Numbered from the stretch's first letter, positions 19,593 to 29,056 are shown. The stretch is DNA of 64,000 nt from Collinsella aerofaciens (GCA_008671135.1 RQAP01000033.1:8544-72543); one strand, 5' to 3'. A program made the numbers and translations. Notes: generated from the sequence alone by a model not told the origin.

Positions 19593-21827
19593 TTATTCGC
19601 TGTAGCGGGTGGCGATGGCGGCTCGCACCATGCCGGTGCTCATGAGGTAGGTCACCAGGAAGTAGCCACCGTATGCTGCCAGGAAGATTGCACAGGTGAG
19701 GCCCACGGTGCCGCCGATGCTCATATTTCCGAATATGCTCACCAGCTCGATGATCACCTTAAGTGCCACAAAGGAGTGCGCCAGGCCCACTGCCAGCGGG
19801 AACAGGAAGAATACCGCTTGCTGCGCCATCACCGAATGGCGAATCTGGCGGTCCTCACAGCCGATCTGTGCCAGCACACGATAGCTGCGGCTGCCGTCGG
19901 CCACGTTGGAGAGTTGCTGGATCGACAGAATCGCCGCGCATGCAACGACCAATACAAAGCCGATGTAGATGGCTAGGTAGCTAATAAGACCGTTCATTTG
20001 CGCTGCTTGCGCGTACATCTCGGAGCGTGTGATGAAGGTTCCCCACGACCCCGGCTCCTTGCCGTCAACGAGCAGATTGTCGAGCACAGTGTATTTAATA
20101 CTCTCGTCTGCCTCGGTCGTATCCATCCCCTGTTTATAGTTAACGAGCAGGCTACTGGAATACGGCTGCAGATTAAGTTGGGACAACAGCTCGTCGGCAA
20201 CGACGACGGTACCCGGATTACTGCCCATCGCCGAGTTGGCGATGGCCGCCGCATCTTCGTCCGACTTATCGGTTGCGGGCTTGAGCGTATGCCCGCCCAA
20301 GGTAAGGGCATGGCCGCCAGCCATATACTTGGTGTACAGGTCGACCAGCTCGCCGCCCATATCACACGTGAGCAGATACTGGTCGTGACCGATGTGCACC
20401 GGCTCCTCGCCCATCATCTGACGCAGTTTGTTGTACTGGCTCGCCGGCGTCACAAACAGACCCATCGTATCGGCATTGCTACCCCCGAACGCCTTGGGAA
20501 GCTTTTCGCCCATGGCCTTGCACATTTCACTTGGAGTCACCGAAGGATCCGAACCGCCAAGCGGGTAACTCAGATACGAATCGATCTGCACATGCTCACC
20601 GGCAACATCGGCAATATTGACCTTCTTGCCGGTCTCGTCGTTGTTGTCCGCCGACTTGCCCTTACGATCGCCGTGCCATGGATCGCCGCGCCATGCGGAG
20701 TACAAATCGACCGTACTATCGGCCAGCACCATGCGATCGGCTTCAGACGGATTGATGTACTCTTTGTAGTAGTCGAGCGTATCGGGCGTGTAATAGACAT
20801 ACGTCTGTGACACGTCAACAGGGTTATAGCGCTCCAGGTTTTCGTTCATCACGTTGGCAATCGACATACCGCACGTCACCGAGGTGATGGCCAAAAACAG
20901 GAGCATCGCGATGACGCCCATCGAAAAGCACACCGTGTTGACCTTGGCCGCAAGCTGGCGCACGGTAAACATGTTGAGGCCGCGCCAATACACGCCGCGC
21001 AGGCTCTGCAGCAGCTTGATGAGCATGCCCGAGAGTCCCCAGAACAGGGCAAAGGTGCCCACGGTAACCATAGCGGTCGTAATACCAAACTGGTTCATGG
21101 CCTCTTGCAGCTTGCTGTCCGTCGCGGTTAGCGGGAACCCATCACGTAGCAGACGGTAATAAGCCACGCCCACAAGCACCACGCCCACGGCAAAGATGGC
21201 AATCGCGATCCAGGGGTTGCGTGTCTTGATGCTCTCGTTGCGACGCTCGGCACCCATAAACTCGATGAGTTTGGTACGACGCACGGCGCGGAGGTTCAGC
21301 AGTAGCGTGAGCACAAACATTACGAGCATGCAGACAAGGGTCAGATTGAACGCATGCATCGAGAAAAAGAAGTGGAAATTGGCGATCTGCGTCTTAAAGA
21401 GCGAGGCCGTAAAGAACGTCATGAGCTGGGAGAGTCCCACACCCAGCACAATGCCGGCGACAAAGGCCACCACCGAGACAATCACCGTCTCGAGCGCCAT
21501 GATCGTGGCGACGCGCCCGCGCCCCATGCCGAGCACCTGATACAGGCCAAACTCCTTCTTGCGGCGTTTCATGATGAAGTTATTGGCATACACCATCAAA
21601 AAGGCCATGACACCGGCCAAAAAGTACGTCAGGTCGCCGAGCATGCTGCCCATAACCTGCGCCAAGCCCTCTTCATCGATTCCGGCGATGTCGACCTGCA
21701 TCGAGATGGTGTTAAAGGCATAGAAGACCGTGACGCCCAGGGTGAGCGTCAAAAGGTAGACGAGGTAGTCGCGGCCGGCGCGGCGGACGTTGCCCCAAGC
21801 GAGTTTACAGAGCATCGGAGCCCTCAC
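19593..21827 (-). CDS. FtsX-type ABC transporter permease (BceB-like)
   Basis: The 744-residue protein has about ten membrane segments: one near the start (YLVYLLTLTLGVTVFYAF), two groups with FtsX-like character (residues 50-160 and 190-330), a large extracytoplasmic domain at about residues 340-620, and three C-terminal segments. This layout fits permeases of the bacitracin/lantibiotic resistance type. It overlaps by 23 bases the ATPase gene upstream, so the two are co-translated. No sensor kinase and regulator pair lies next to it, unlike classic Bce modules, so the substrate and control are open. Confidence 0.82.
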   Translation of the reverse strand: MRAPMLCKLAWGNVRRAGRDYLVYLLTLTLGVTVFYAFNTISMQVDIAGIDEEGLAQVMGSMLGDLTYFLAGVMAFLMVYANNFIMKRRKKEFGLYQVLGMGRGRVATIMALETVIVSVVAFVAGIVLGVGLSQLMTFFTASLFKTQIANFHFFFSMHAFNLTLVCMLVMFVLTLLLNLRAVRRTKLIEFMGAERRNESIKTRNPWIAIAIFAVGVVLVGVAYYRLLRDGFPLTATDSKLQEAMNQFGITTAMVTVGTFALFWGLSGMLIKLLQSLRGVYWRGLNMFTVRQLAAKVNTVCFSMGVIAMLLFLAITSVTCGMSIANVMNENLERYNPVDVSQTYVYYTPDTLDYYKEYINPSEADRMVLADSTVDLYSAWRGDPWHGDRKGKSADNNDETGKKVNIADVAGEHVQIDSYLSYPLGGSDPSVTPSEMCKAMGEKLPKAFGGSNADTMGLFVTPASQYNKLRQMMGEEPVHIGHDQYLLTCDMGGELVDLYTKYMAGGHALTLGGHTLKPATDKSDEDAAAIANSAMGSNPGTVVVADELLSQLNLQPYSSSLLVNYKQGMDTTEADESIKYTVLDNLLVDGKEPGSWGTFITRSEMYAQAAQMNGLISYLAIYIGFVLVVACAAILSIQQLSNVADGSRSYRVLAQIGCEDRQIRHSVMAQQAVFFLFPLAVGLAHSFVALKVIIELVSIFGNMSIGGTVGLTCAIFLAAYGGYFLVTYLMSTGMVRAAIATRYSE

Positions 21828-22590
21828 CGCCCATCATGGCAACGACCTCCATAATGCGGTCGAAGAACTCTCGGCGGTCGGTGTCGCCGCGGCGCAGCTC
21901 GGTGAAGATCTTGCCGTCGCGGATAAACAGCACACGGCTCGTGTAGCTGGCGGCAAAGCTGTCGTGCGTGACCATGAGCACGGTGGCGCGCAGGCGGCGG
22001 TTGAGGGCCTCTAGGCTCTCGAGCAACAGGCGGGCGCTTTTGGAGTCGAGGGCGCCGGTAGGCTCGTCGGCCATGATCATGGTGGGGTCGGTGACGAGTG
22101 CGCGAGCCGCGGCAACGCGCTGCTGCTGACCGCCGGACATCTGGTAGGGATACTTGTCGAGCACCTGACTAATGGACAGACGCGCGGCCACATCCTGCAC
22201 GCGGGTCGAGATCTCTGCCGAGTTTGTGCGGGCAATGGTGAGCGGCAGGGCGATGTTCTCGCGTGCCGTGAGCGTATCGAGCAGGTTGGAGTCCTGGAAG
22301 ATAAAGCCGAGCTCCTCGCGGCGAAACTGCGAGAGCTTGGCCTGCTTCATGCGCGTCACGTCCTGCCCGTTGATGCGGATGGTGCCGCTCGTGGCGCTAT
22401 CGATGGTCGACACGCAGTTGAGCAACGTCGACTTGCCCGAACCCGAAGCGCCCATGATGCCAACAAATTCGCCGCGGTTGACGGTAAAGCTGACGTCGTT
22501 GAGCGCACGGGTCACGTTGCCCAGCGCTCCATATACCTTTTCGAGATGCGCGACCTCCAGTACCGGGGTCGCCATGTGCGTGGTTTGCAT
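21805..22590 (-). CDS. ABC transporter ATP-binding protein (BceA/MacB-like)
   Basis: The 261-residue ATPase has Walker A GASGSGKST at about residues 47-55, Q-loop FIFQDSNLLDTLT, signature MSGGQQQR, Walker B IMADEPTGALDSK and H-loop VTHDS. It belongs to the family that powers FtsX-type permeases; its partner is the overlapping gene at 19593-21827. AAGGA lies six bases before the ATG at 22590. A 148-base divergent promoter region separates it from the NUDIX-Vsr gene. Confidence 0.88.
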   Translation of the reverse strand: MQTTHMATPVLEVAHLEKVYGALGNVTRALNDVSFTVNRGEFVGIMGASGSGKSTLLNCVSTIDSATSGTIRINGQDVTRMKQAKLSQFRREELGFIFQDSNLLDTLTARENIALPLTIARTNSAEISTRVQDVAARLSISQVLDKYPYQMSGGQQQRVAAARALVTDPTMIMADEPTGALDSKSARLLLESLEALNRRLRATVLMVTHDSFAASYTSRVLFIRDGKIFTELRRGDTDRREFFDRIMEVVAMMGGEGSDAL

Positions 22591-22738
22591 ACCGAGTCCT
22601 TTCTTGCGATTAGTCTACGGCATCTATAGTCGCAAGAAGACGAGTCGGCTACCATCGATATGGCTTACGCTTGCCTTACCGTTGTGTAAGGTACGGATAG
22701 CTACCCTGCCACGTGTTGATGTTGAGAGAGGACTCCTG

Positions 22739-23728
22739 TTGAAGACTGTTCATGTTGCCGCTGGGATCATTCGCAAGGAAGGATCCGATGAGTTACTTGC
22801 CGTGCAGCGCGGCTATGGCAACATGCAGGGACTTTGGGAGTTCCCCGGTGGCAAGCTCATGCGCGGCGAGACACCCGAAGACGCCGTGCGACGCGAGCTT
22901 ATGGAAGAGCTGCAGGTAAAAGTCACCAACCTGCGCGATTTTTACACCGTTGAGTATGACTACCCCGATTTCCATCTCTCGATGGAGTGTTACTACTGCT
23001 CGCTCGCCGATGAATCCGATGAACCCCAGAAGCACGACCGCCAGCTCGATATCCGCTGGATTCCGCGCACCTCGCTTGCCACGGTTGAGTGGATGCCCGC
23101 CGACAAAGGGCTTATCGATGCTCTGATTGAGTTGAAGGAAGATCGGCTTGAGGCCAACGGCACTGCCAACGACGCCGAGGCCACCACGAACGACGAGCCC
23201 GCTTCCAGGCCCAAGCGCGCACCTAAGCGCCGCAGCAAAAAGCGTCCCAAACCAGGTCTGCTCGACGGCATCGATACCTCGGACCTCTCCGCTGACGAGC
23301 GCGAACTCGTGCGCCGTCGCGCCGCTATAAAAAAGTCCATGAAGGGCAACAAGCGTGCAAACACCAAGCCCGAGCTGCTCGTTCGCCAGCGCTTGCGCGC
23401 AGCGGGCCTTACGGGTTATCGCTTGGAATGGAAGGTTCCTGGCAAGCCCGACATCGCCTTTCCCGGCCGCAAGATCGCCATCTTCGTCAACGGTTGCTTT
23501 TGGCACCGCTGCCCCAAGTGCAACCCGAGCCAGCCCAAGCGCAACGTTGAGTTTTGGGAGGCAAAGTTCCGTCGCAACGTCGAGCGCGACCGCGCTGCCG
23601 TGGCGGCACTCACTCAAATGGGCTGGACGCCCATAACCATCTGGGAATGCGAACTCAAAAAAGACCGCATCGACGCCACGATGGAAAAGGTCATCGAGCA
23701 GGTGCGCGCCGCAGAACCGCAGCGCTAA
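22739..23728 (+). CDS. Fusion of a MutT-like NUDIX hydrolase and a Vsr mismatch endonuclease
   Basis: This 329-residue protein joins two DNA-quality enzymes. Residues 1-135 are a MutT/NudG-type NUDIX domain with box G38-x5-E44 ... R52-E-L-M-E-E57, expected to clean damaged nucleotides such as 8-oxo-dGTP. Residues 136-200 are a Lys/Arg-rich linker. Residues 200-329 are a very-short-patch repair endonuclease, with NTKPELLVRQRLRAAG, the catalytic GKPDIAF aspartate (D238), VNGCFWHRCPKC, NVERDR and ITIWECEL. The TTG start at 22739 has AGAGGA six bases upstream; the open frame further upstream lies antisense to the ABC ATPase and is not coding. No cytosine methyltransferase gene is nearby, although Vsr usually accompanies one. 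Confidence 0.85.
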   Translation: MKTVHVAAGIIRKEGSDELLAVQRGYGNMQGLWEFPGGKLMRGETPEDAVRRELMEELQVKVTNLRDFYTVEYDYPDFHLSMECYYCSLADESDEPQKHDRQLDIRWIPRTSLATVEWMPADKGLIDALIELKEDRLEANGTANDAEATTNDEPASRPKRAPKRRSKKRPKPGLLDGIDTSDLSADERELVRRRAAIKKSMKGNKRANTKPELLVRQRLRAAGLTGYRLEWKVPGKPDIAFPGRKIAIFVNGCFWHRCPKCNPSQPKRNVEFWEAKFRRNVERDRAAVAALTQMGWTPITIWECELKKDRIDATMEKVIEQVRAAEPQR

Positions 23729-23981
23729 CAGCGAGCATTCACACGCTCCGCACGTCCGCGCCACATCCACGTCACAAACCTTAGAAAGCCCTTAAGCTCA
23801 AAACCTTTCAAGAGTGTTACTCGATGGCTTTGACCTGCAGTTTCATCGTAACATCAAACCAGGTTAAGCCTTTCTTTAGCGCTTCTTTGCAACAGCCGCG
23901 GCATAATACTGCCAACGCACGGGACCTAGCAGCATACCCCGAGCGCAATCTATTGGTGGACATCGAGGAGGCCGCACAAGC

Positions 23982-24191
23982 ATGCATTCTTCCAATGACG
24001 CAGCACAGCAGCCATCCCTAAAACATGCAAACCTTTTCTCCTTCCCCCCGACACAGAGAAACAGCCTCCTCGACTCCCCCACCACAAAAACCAAACGCTC
24101 TGCAGACCAACACCTCAACCTGCAGACATCCTTCGAAAAACTCCAAGCCTCACTAGACCAGGCATTCCCCAACCAAGCCCGGGCATACTAA
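23982..24191 (+). CDS. Doubtful small protein of 69 residues
   Basis: The frame starts MHSSNDAAQQPSLKHANL and ends QAFPNQARAY, with GAGGAGG ten bases before the ATG. It is Gln/Ser/Pro-rich and has no recognisable domain. Only the ribosome site and the lack of any other gene here support it. Confidence 0.2.
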   Translation: MHSSNDAAQQPSLKHANLFSFPPTQRNSLLDSPTTKTKRSADQHLNLQTSFEKLQASLDQAFPNQARAY

Positions 24192-24274
24192 TCCCCCATC
24201 AGCAAAGAAGCCCTAACGCCCCACCCATTTCCGCCCTAACGCCACAAGGGCGACGACCTCGAGTAGGTCAACTT

Positions 24275-24399
24275 GGGAGGGACGAGGGCTTAGTCCCCCA
24301 ATCTTTCCGCAGGGGGCAAAAAGCCTCGCCGCACGAAGTGCGCAGCGAGGCTTTTTGCATGCCCGAGGACGATTGGGGAACTAAGCCCTCGTCCCTCCC
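24275..24399 (-). terminator. Two-tier long hairpin element 3' of the aldolase gene
   Basis: Outer arms of 29 bases with one mismatch (24275-24303 and 24371-24399) enclose an inner stem GCAAAAAGCCTCGC / GCGAGGCTTTTTGC. The core repeats that of 9712-9834, including CCGCAGG and CCGAGGAC, but the outer arms are unrelated. It starts 33 bases past the aldolase stop. Confidence 0.7.
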
Positions 24400-24432
24400 C
24401 GGGATATGTAGCGAGTCGGAGTACCCTTGCTG

Positions 24433-25290
24433 TTACTCTGCTTTGCCCACAGAGTTAAGGTTGGTCATGCGGATCTTAACCAGCTCGGTGATCTCACGCA
24501 TACCCTCCTTGGCCGGCTTCTTGGGATCGAAGCAGGCAGGGTTCTCGGCCATGTAGGCCATGAAGCCCTTGGTGTAGGCCTGACGTAGCTCGGTGGCGTA
24601 GTTAACCTTGCAGATGCCGTTCTTCACAGCCTCGGCAACCTGCTCATCGGGCACACCGGAGGTGCCGTGCAGAACCAGCGGCACGTCGACGGCGTCGCGG
24701 ATGGCCTTGACCACGGACTGCTCGATGTGCGGATCGCTCGTGTACACGCCGTGGCTGGTGCCAACGCCAATGGCCAGCGAGGTGCAGCCGGTGCGCTCGA
24801 CGAACTCCTTGGCCTCGGCAGGATCGGTGTAGGGGCTCTCGCCCTCAACCGCGGGACCGTCGTCCTCCTTGCCGCCAACCTTACCGAGCTCGGCCTCGAC
24901 GGGCACGCCCATGGCGCGGCCAGCGTCGGCGACGGACTTGGTCAGAGCGATGTTGTCCTCGAAAGACTCGTGCGAGCCGTCGATCATGACAGAGGTGTAG
25001 CCCGTGCGGAAAGCCTGCATGCAGCGGTCATAGCCATCGCCGTGATCGAGGTGCAGAGCGACGGGCACGGAAGCGCGCTCGGCGGCAGCCTTGACCATGC
25101 CGTAGAAGTAGTCCAGACCAGCGGTCTTGATGGTGCCCGGGGTGGTCTGCATGATGACGGGGGACTTGGTCTCCTCGGCAGCGGCCAGGACGGCCATAAC
25201 AAACTCGAGGTTCTCGACGTTGAATGCGCCAACAGCGTAGTGGCCGGCCTGAGCGTCCTTGAGCATCTTTTCGGTGGTAACAAGTGCCAT
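24433..25290 (-). CDS. Class II ketose-bisphosphate aldolase (fructose or tagatose bisphosphate)
   Basis: The 285-residue protein has the class II aldolase features: catalytic D82 and zinc ligand H83 in LHLDHGD, EAELGKVGGKEDD, and zinc ligands H180 (GVGTSHG) and H208 (VLHGTSG). Its length and sequence fit the GatY/KbaY-FbaA branch, so it may split fructose-1,6- or tagatose-1,6-bisphosphate. The lac cluster in this window has lacA, lacB and lacC but no lacD, so a tagatose role is possible. The ATG at 25290 has GAGGAG nine bases upstream; the longer frame to 25431 is rejected. A DeoR-type regulator gene is divergent from it. Confidence 0.85.
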   Translation of the reverse strand: MALVTTEKMLKDAQAGHYAVGAFNVENLEFVMAVLAAAEETKSPVIMQTTPGTIKTAGLDYFYGMVKAAAERASVPVALHLDHGDGYDRCMQAFRTGYTSVMIDGSHESFEDNIALTKSVADAGRAMGVPVEAELGKVGGKEDDGPAVEGESPYTDPAEAKEFVERTGCTSLAIGVGTSHGVYTSDPHIEQSVVKAIRDAVDVPLVLHGTSGVPDEQVAEAVKNGICKVNYATELRQAYTKGFMAYMAENPACFDPKKPAKEGMREITELVKIRMTNLNSVGKAE

Positions 25291-25514
25291 GAGCGTTTGC
25301 TCCTCTCCCTCGCCCGCATCTGGACATCGGGCGTAGTTGTTCACAAGGCGTTTTACCTTGCGTTTTGCTGCGCTCATTGTATGAAATTCAGCGGCTTTAC
25401 ACGCGCGAGATATTGAGCCCATGCAGGTCAATACAGTCGTTTTTGAAAAGTAAACGGAAGGAATTTGAGCCGAGTGGACATGTTCGATATTGAATTTTGA
25501 GCGTTCAGCGTCTT

Positions 25515-25530
25515 TCTTTTATAGAAAAGA
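25515..25530. promoter_or_regulatory. Palindromic site in the aldolase-DeoR divergent region
   Basis: TCTTTTATAGAAAAGA is a near-perfect palindrome about 95 bases before the DeoR start. A second word, TGTTCGATATTG, at 25481 recurs at two other sugar promoters. Binding partners are unknown. Confidence 0.4.
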
Positions 25531-25624
25531 TAAGTAATCGAAAGGTGTTTTCTTACTCAAAAAGAAAATGAACGAAAATAGAGTCAACACAATTCCTGCA
25601 AATTTAGCCGAGAATGGAGCAAGC

Positions 25625-26428
25625 ATGGCCCAAGCCACCAACCGTGCTTTTGCCGACGAACGCCGTACCGCCATTATGGAAATGCTCGATCATAACGCCT
25701 CAGTGCAGGTAGCAGAAATCGCCCAGACCTTTGGCGTGTCCTCCGTCACCGCCCGCGCCGACCTGGACGCGCTCGCCGAAGCAGGCAAGCTGCGCCGCAC
25801 GCATGGTGGCGCCGTGTCGCTCCACAAACGTCTGACCGTCTCCACGCAGGATCGCCGCATCAATGTCAACGTCGCCGCCAAGCAAGCCATCGCGCAAAGC
25901 GCCATCGAGCTCGTCAATGACGGCGACACGCTGCTCGTCGACTCGGGCACCACGGCGCTCGAGTTCGTTCGGCTCCTCGACCAGCGCAACGGCATCACCG
26001 TCATCACGGCCGACATTACCATTGCCGATTACATCGACGAGAGCATGCCCTCGGTCGATGTCGTCATGCTGGGCGGGGCGTTGCGCAAAGGCCATCGTTA
26101 TTTGTACGGACCGCTCACTATGCAGGCGCTCCAAATGGTCCATGCCGATCTGGCCGTCATGTGCCCCGGCGCCTTTGTCTCCAGCTGCGGCTTTACGACC
26201 GACTTTCCCCAGATGGCCGAGACCAAAACGGCTATGATCACCGCGGCCCATCAAAGCGTCGCCCTCATGGACGCCAGCAAGGTTAACGGACGCGGCATGT
26301 ACCGCTTTGCCGAGCTGACCGATGTCGACGCCATCGTGATGGACCGTGACCCCGACCATGCCGTCGCCACCTCAATCGCCGAGGCTACCGACAGCGCACG
26401 TCCAGCCCTCATCATTGCCGGCGCTTAA
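25625..26428 (+). CDS. DeoR family transcriptional regulator
   Basis: The 267-residue protein has a DeoR helix-turn-helix (VQVAEIAQTFGVSSVTARADLDALAEAGKLRRTHGGAV) and a sugar-phosphate-sensing domain with DSGTTALEF and MLGGALRKGHRYLYGP. Family members respond to phosphorylated sugars. It is divergent from the aldolase gene, which it probably controls. The ATG at 25625 has TGGAGC five bases upstream and gives the usual length; the ATG at 25568 has only a weak site. A shared terminator separates it from the convergent flavodiiron gene. Confidence 0.85.
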   Translation: MAQATNRAFADERRTAIMEMLDHNASVQVAEIAQTFGVSSVTARADLDALAEAGKLRRTHGGAVSLHKRLTVSTQDRRINVNVAAKQAIAQSAIELVNDGDTLLVDSGTTALEFVRLLDQRNGITVITADITIADYIDESMPSVDVVMLGGALRKGHRYLYGPLTMQALQMVHADLAVMCPGAFVSSCGFTTDFPQMAETKTAMITAAHQSVALMDASKVNGRGMYRFAELTDVDAIVMDRDPDHAVATSIAEATDSARPALIIAGA

Positions 26429-26433
26429 ACAAA

Positions 26434-26470
26434 AACCACCACAAAGGTGCCTGTCCCCTTTGTGGTGGTT
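26434..26470. terminator. Bidirectional terminator with CTGTCCC loop
   Basis: Fourteen-base perfect arms (AACCACCACAAAGG and complement) enclose TGCCTGTCC between the convergent DeoR and flavodiiron genes. Confidence 0.75.
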
Positions 26471-26502
26471 GTGATGGTTGAGCGTCAAAAGTGAACGTGT
26501 CG

Positions 26503-27663
26503 TTACTTGGACAGCTCGTCGGCAAGGGCCTCGATCTGAGCGCGCGAGGCGTCGTTGAGCGAGCCCAGCACAGTCACCTTGTTCTGCGTCAGGGTGATGT
26601 CCTTCATGCCCTCGAGCTCCTTGGTCATAATCTTGGCAGCTGCGGGCGCCCAGGAACCGGACTCGACAAGCGCCACGGTACGGTTCTGGTAGGCATGCTC
26701 GGCGAGCGTGTGGATAAAGGTGCTCATGCACGGGAAGATCTCGCCCTGATAGGTAATGGAGGCGAGCACCAGACGGTCGTAGCGGAACGCATCCTCAACG
26801 GCCTCGGCCATGTCGTCGCGAGCCAGGTCAAAGACGGAGACCTTCTGGCCGCGAGCCTCGAGCGCAGATGCGAGCTCCTCGACGGCAGCCTTCAGATGGC
26901 CATACACGCTCGCATAGGCGATCGTGATGCCCTCGTCCTCGGGCTGATAGCTCGACCAGGTGTTATAGGTGTCGAGGTAATAGCCCAGGTTCTCGGTCAG
27001 CACGGGGCCGTGGAGCGGGCAGATGATCTGGATGTCCAGGCCGGCGGCCTTCTTGAGGACGGCCTGCACAAACTTGCCGAACTTACCGACGATGCCAAAG
27101 TAGTAGCGGCGAGCCTCGCAAGCCCACCCCTCGGGATCCTCGATGTCGTTGGCGCCAAACTTGCCAAAGCCGTCGGCACTAAAGAGCACCTTGTCGGTGG
27201 ACTCGTAGGAGAAGATCACCTCGGGCCAGTGAACGTTGGGGGCGCCGATAAAGGTCAGGCTGTGGCCGCCCAGATCGAGCACGTCGCCCTCTTTGACGAC
27301 CATCTTGCGCTCGGGGTAGTCGGTGCCAAAGTAGTTGACCATCATGCGGAAGGCGCCCATGCTGGCCACAATCTGTGCCTGGGGATAGCGCTCCATAAAG
27401 GCGGCGATACCGGCGGAGTGATCGGGCTCCATGTGATGGACAACCAGATAGTCGGGCGTACGGCCATCGAGCACGGCCTCGAGGTTGCCGAGCCACTCGT
27501 CAACAAAACCGCCATCGACTGAATCGGCGACAGCGATCTTTTCGCCCAAGATAACGTAGCTGTTGTATGCCATGCCGTTCTCGGACACGTCGTACTGGCC
27601 CTCGAACAGGTCAATGTCGTGATCGTCGACACCGATGTAGCGGATATCCTTGGTGATCTCCAT
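26503..27663 (-). CDS. Flavodiiron protein (FprA-type, O2/NO reductase)
   Basis: The 386-residue protein has a metallo-beta-lactamase-like domain with the diiron motif H77-x-E79-x-D81-H82 in VVHHMEPDHSA, further ligands in FSADGFGKFG and ICPLHGP, and a C-terminal flavodoxin domain starting at IAYASVYGHLK (about residue 255). Such proteins reduce oxygen to water, or nitric oxide to nitrous oxide, and protect anaerobes. The chain ends after the flavodoxin domain, with no rubredoxin fused. AGGAGG lies nine bases before the ATG at 27663. The N-terminal extension to 27705 lacks a ribosome site. Confidence 0.9.
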   Translation of the reverse strand: MEITKDIRYIGVDDHDIDLFEGQYDVSENGMAYNSYVILGEKIAVADSVDGGFVDEWLGNLEAVLDGRTPDYLVVHHMEPDHSAGIAAFMERYPQAQIVASMGAFRMMVNYFGTDYPERKMVVKEGDVLDLGGHSLTFIGAPNVHWPEVIFSYESTDKVLFSADGFGKFGANDIEDPEGWACEARRYYFGIVGKFGKFVQAVLKKAAGLDIQIICPLHGPVLTENLGYYLDTYNTWSSYQPEDEGITIAYASVYGHLKAAVEELASALEARGQKVSVFDLARDDMAEAVEDAFRYDRLVLASITYQGEIFPCMSTFIHTLAEHAYQNRTVALVESGSWAPAAAKIMTKELEGMKDITLTQNKVTVLGSLNDASRAQIEALADELSK

Positions 27664-27792
27664 CAGGCAAAGCCTCCTAGATAGACAAAAGAACCCGTCT
27701 ATCATAACACTCGGCAGTATCCCAGCTGTTATCTGCCGGCATCCATACCGATTGTTATTGAAATACGATAAATCGCCATTTACCTGCGCAAA

Positions 27793-28824
27793 CTATGCGC
27801 GCGGTATCGCCGTGCTATGTCGAATAATGAGCTGGCCGGGAATACGAATGGCAACGGTTTTGCCCGCCGTACCCGCCTCGGGAACCGCATGCTCGAATAC
27901 CTCGCGTCCGCGCTGATGTAGATCAAATCGCACGGTCGTGAGCTCGTTGTGTGCCACAAAATCATCGAGCGAATCATCGACGCCCACCACGCTCACGTCC
28001 TCGGGCACGCGCAAGCCACTATCGCGCAGCGCTGCAATTGCGCCGTTTGCCATCTGGTCGTTTGCCGCGTAAATCGCCGTCATGGTGCGGTCGTGCTCGG
28101 CCAGATATCTGCCGGCCTCGTAACCGCTGTTGGCAGACCAGTCGCCCTCGAGCGGCGTCTGCGGCTTAATGTGCCTACGCTCGAGCGCATCCTGCCAACC
28201 GGCTCGACGAAATTGCTCGTCGACCGAGAACGACGGGCCGCCAATATAGCGAATTTGCTCATGCCCCAGCTCAAACAGGTGATTCATAAGCAAGAGCGAG
28301 CAGCCGTAATGATCGGAGTCTACCGTGGTCACCCGCGGGTGCGCGTACATGGTAACGATGACCGTGCCAATGCCCGGCAGTGGATCAAACGTCTCAAAAT
28401 CGGGCGCCATACGGCTCATGCCGATAATGATGCCGTCCACAGGCAGCGCGGCCATACGACGCGTTGCCTCGGCAAGCGAAAACTCCTCGGTCTTGGACAT
28501 CTCGACCAGCGTGATGGCGCAATTATGCTCGCGAGCAGCGCTGGCGACGCCGTCGATCATTGAGAGGTTGCCAAACTTGGTGACATCGTTGACGCACAGA
28601 CCGACCGAATGGTAGCGGCCGTCGCGCAGCGAGCGACCGGCATAACTCGGACGAAAGCCGAGCTCTTGCATAGCGGCCTGCACGCGCTGGCGCGTCTGCT
28701 CGTTAACGTTGGGCAAGCCGTTGGCGACGCGCGAAACCGTCTGCTGCGAAACGCCAGCAGCGCGGGCGACGTCGGCCATGGAGACCGGACGCGTACCTGT
28801 ATCGTTGGACGGGCGCCTTGCCAC
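27793..28824 (-). CDS. galR: LacI family repressor of the gal operon
   Basis: The 343-residue protein has the LacI DNA-binding head (VSMADVARAAGVSQQTVSRVANGLPNVNEQTR) and a sugar-sensing domain with DGIIIGMSRM and AIYAANDQMANGAIAAL. It is divergent from galK-galT. Operators of the form ATGTTAACGTACTCAT lie at 28917, 29041 and 29104, covering both promoters, so it likely controls galKT and itself in response to galactose. Paralogues at 39260, 44173 and 49276 share its layout. The name galR is by context. Confidence 0.85.
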   Translation of the reverse strand: MARRPSNDTGTRPVSMADVARAAGVSQQTVSRVANGLPNVNEQTRQRVQAAMQELGFRPSYAGRSLRDGRYHSVGLCVNDVTKFGNLSMIDGVASAAREHNCAITLVEMSKTEEFSLAEATRRMAALPVDGIIIGMSRMAPDFETFDPLPGIGTVIVTMYAHPRVTTVDSDHYGCSLLLMNHLFELGHEQIRYIGGPSFSVDEQFRRAGWQDALERRHIKPQTPLEGDWSANSGYEAGRYLAEHDRTMTAIYAANDQMANGAIAALRDSGLRVPEDVSVVGVDDSLDDFVAHNELTTVRFDLHQRGREVFEHAVPEAGTAGKTVAIRIPGQLIIRHSTAIPRA

Positions 28825-28916
28825 AGGATCACCTTCACCGTTGCGAGATCTGAATAGCGTGCATGCCGGCCCGGGCAGAAATACACCCCGCGCCGAGGCC
28901 CGCTATCGTCGGACGC

Positions 28917-28932
28917 ATGTTAACGTACTCTA
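28917..28932 (+). promoter_or_regulatory. gal operator 1 (repressor-proximal)
   Basis: ATGTTAACGTACTCTA lies about 95 bases upstream of the repressor start. Confidence 0.6.
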
Positions 28933-29040
28933 CTTTTTCAATCCGCAACTCTTCTGCTCTATAAGTCCATACGGCAATACCGTTCACGGCTGAATTTCTA
29001 CCGATTACCAGATTCTCAAAAAGTGATAAGCGTTGTGTTA

Positions 29041-29056
29041 TGAGTACGTTAACATA
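29041..29056 (-). promoter_or_regulatory. gal operator 2
   Basis: On the minus strand this reads ATGTTAACGTACTCAT, about 107 bases upstream of galK. Confidence 0.7.

Larger units (their letters stand above)
23729..24432. other. Long intergenic region, mostly without genes
   Basis: About 700 bases. It contains only a doubtful small frame (23982-24191) and the long hairpin at 24275-24399. Base use at 24000-24240 is C/A-rich and unlike the neighbours. Confidence 0.6.

Noticed and set aside
19593..22590. A complete Bce-type resistance module
   Set aside because: Only the ATPase and permease are here; no histidine kinase or response regulator gene is adjacent.
22172..22738. A long N-terminal extension of the NUDIX-Vsr protein
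   Set aside because: It is antisense to the ABC ATPase, and the TTG at 22739 has a good ribosome site and gives a normal NUDIX start.
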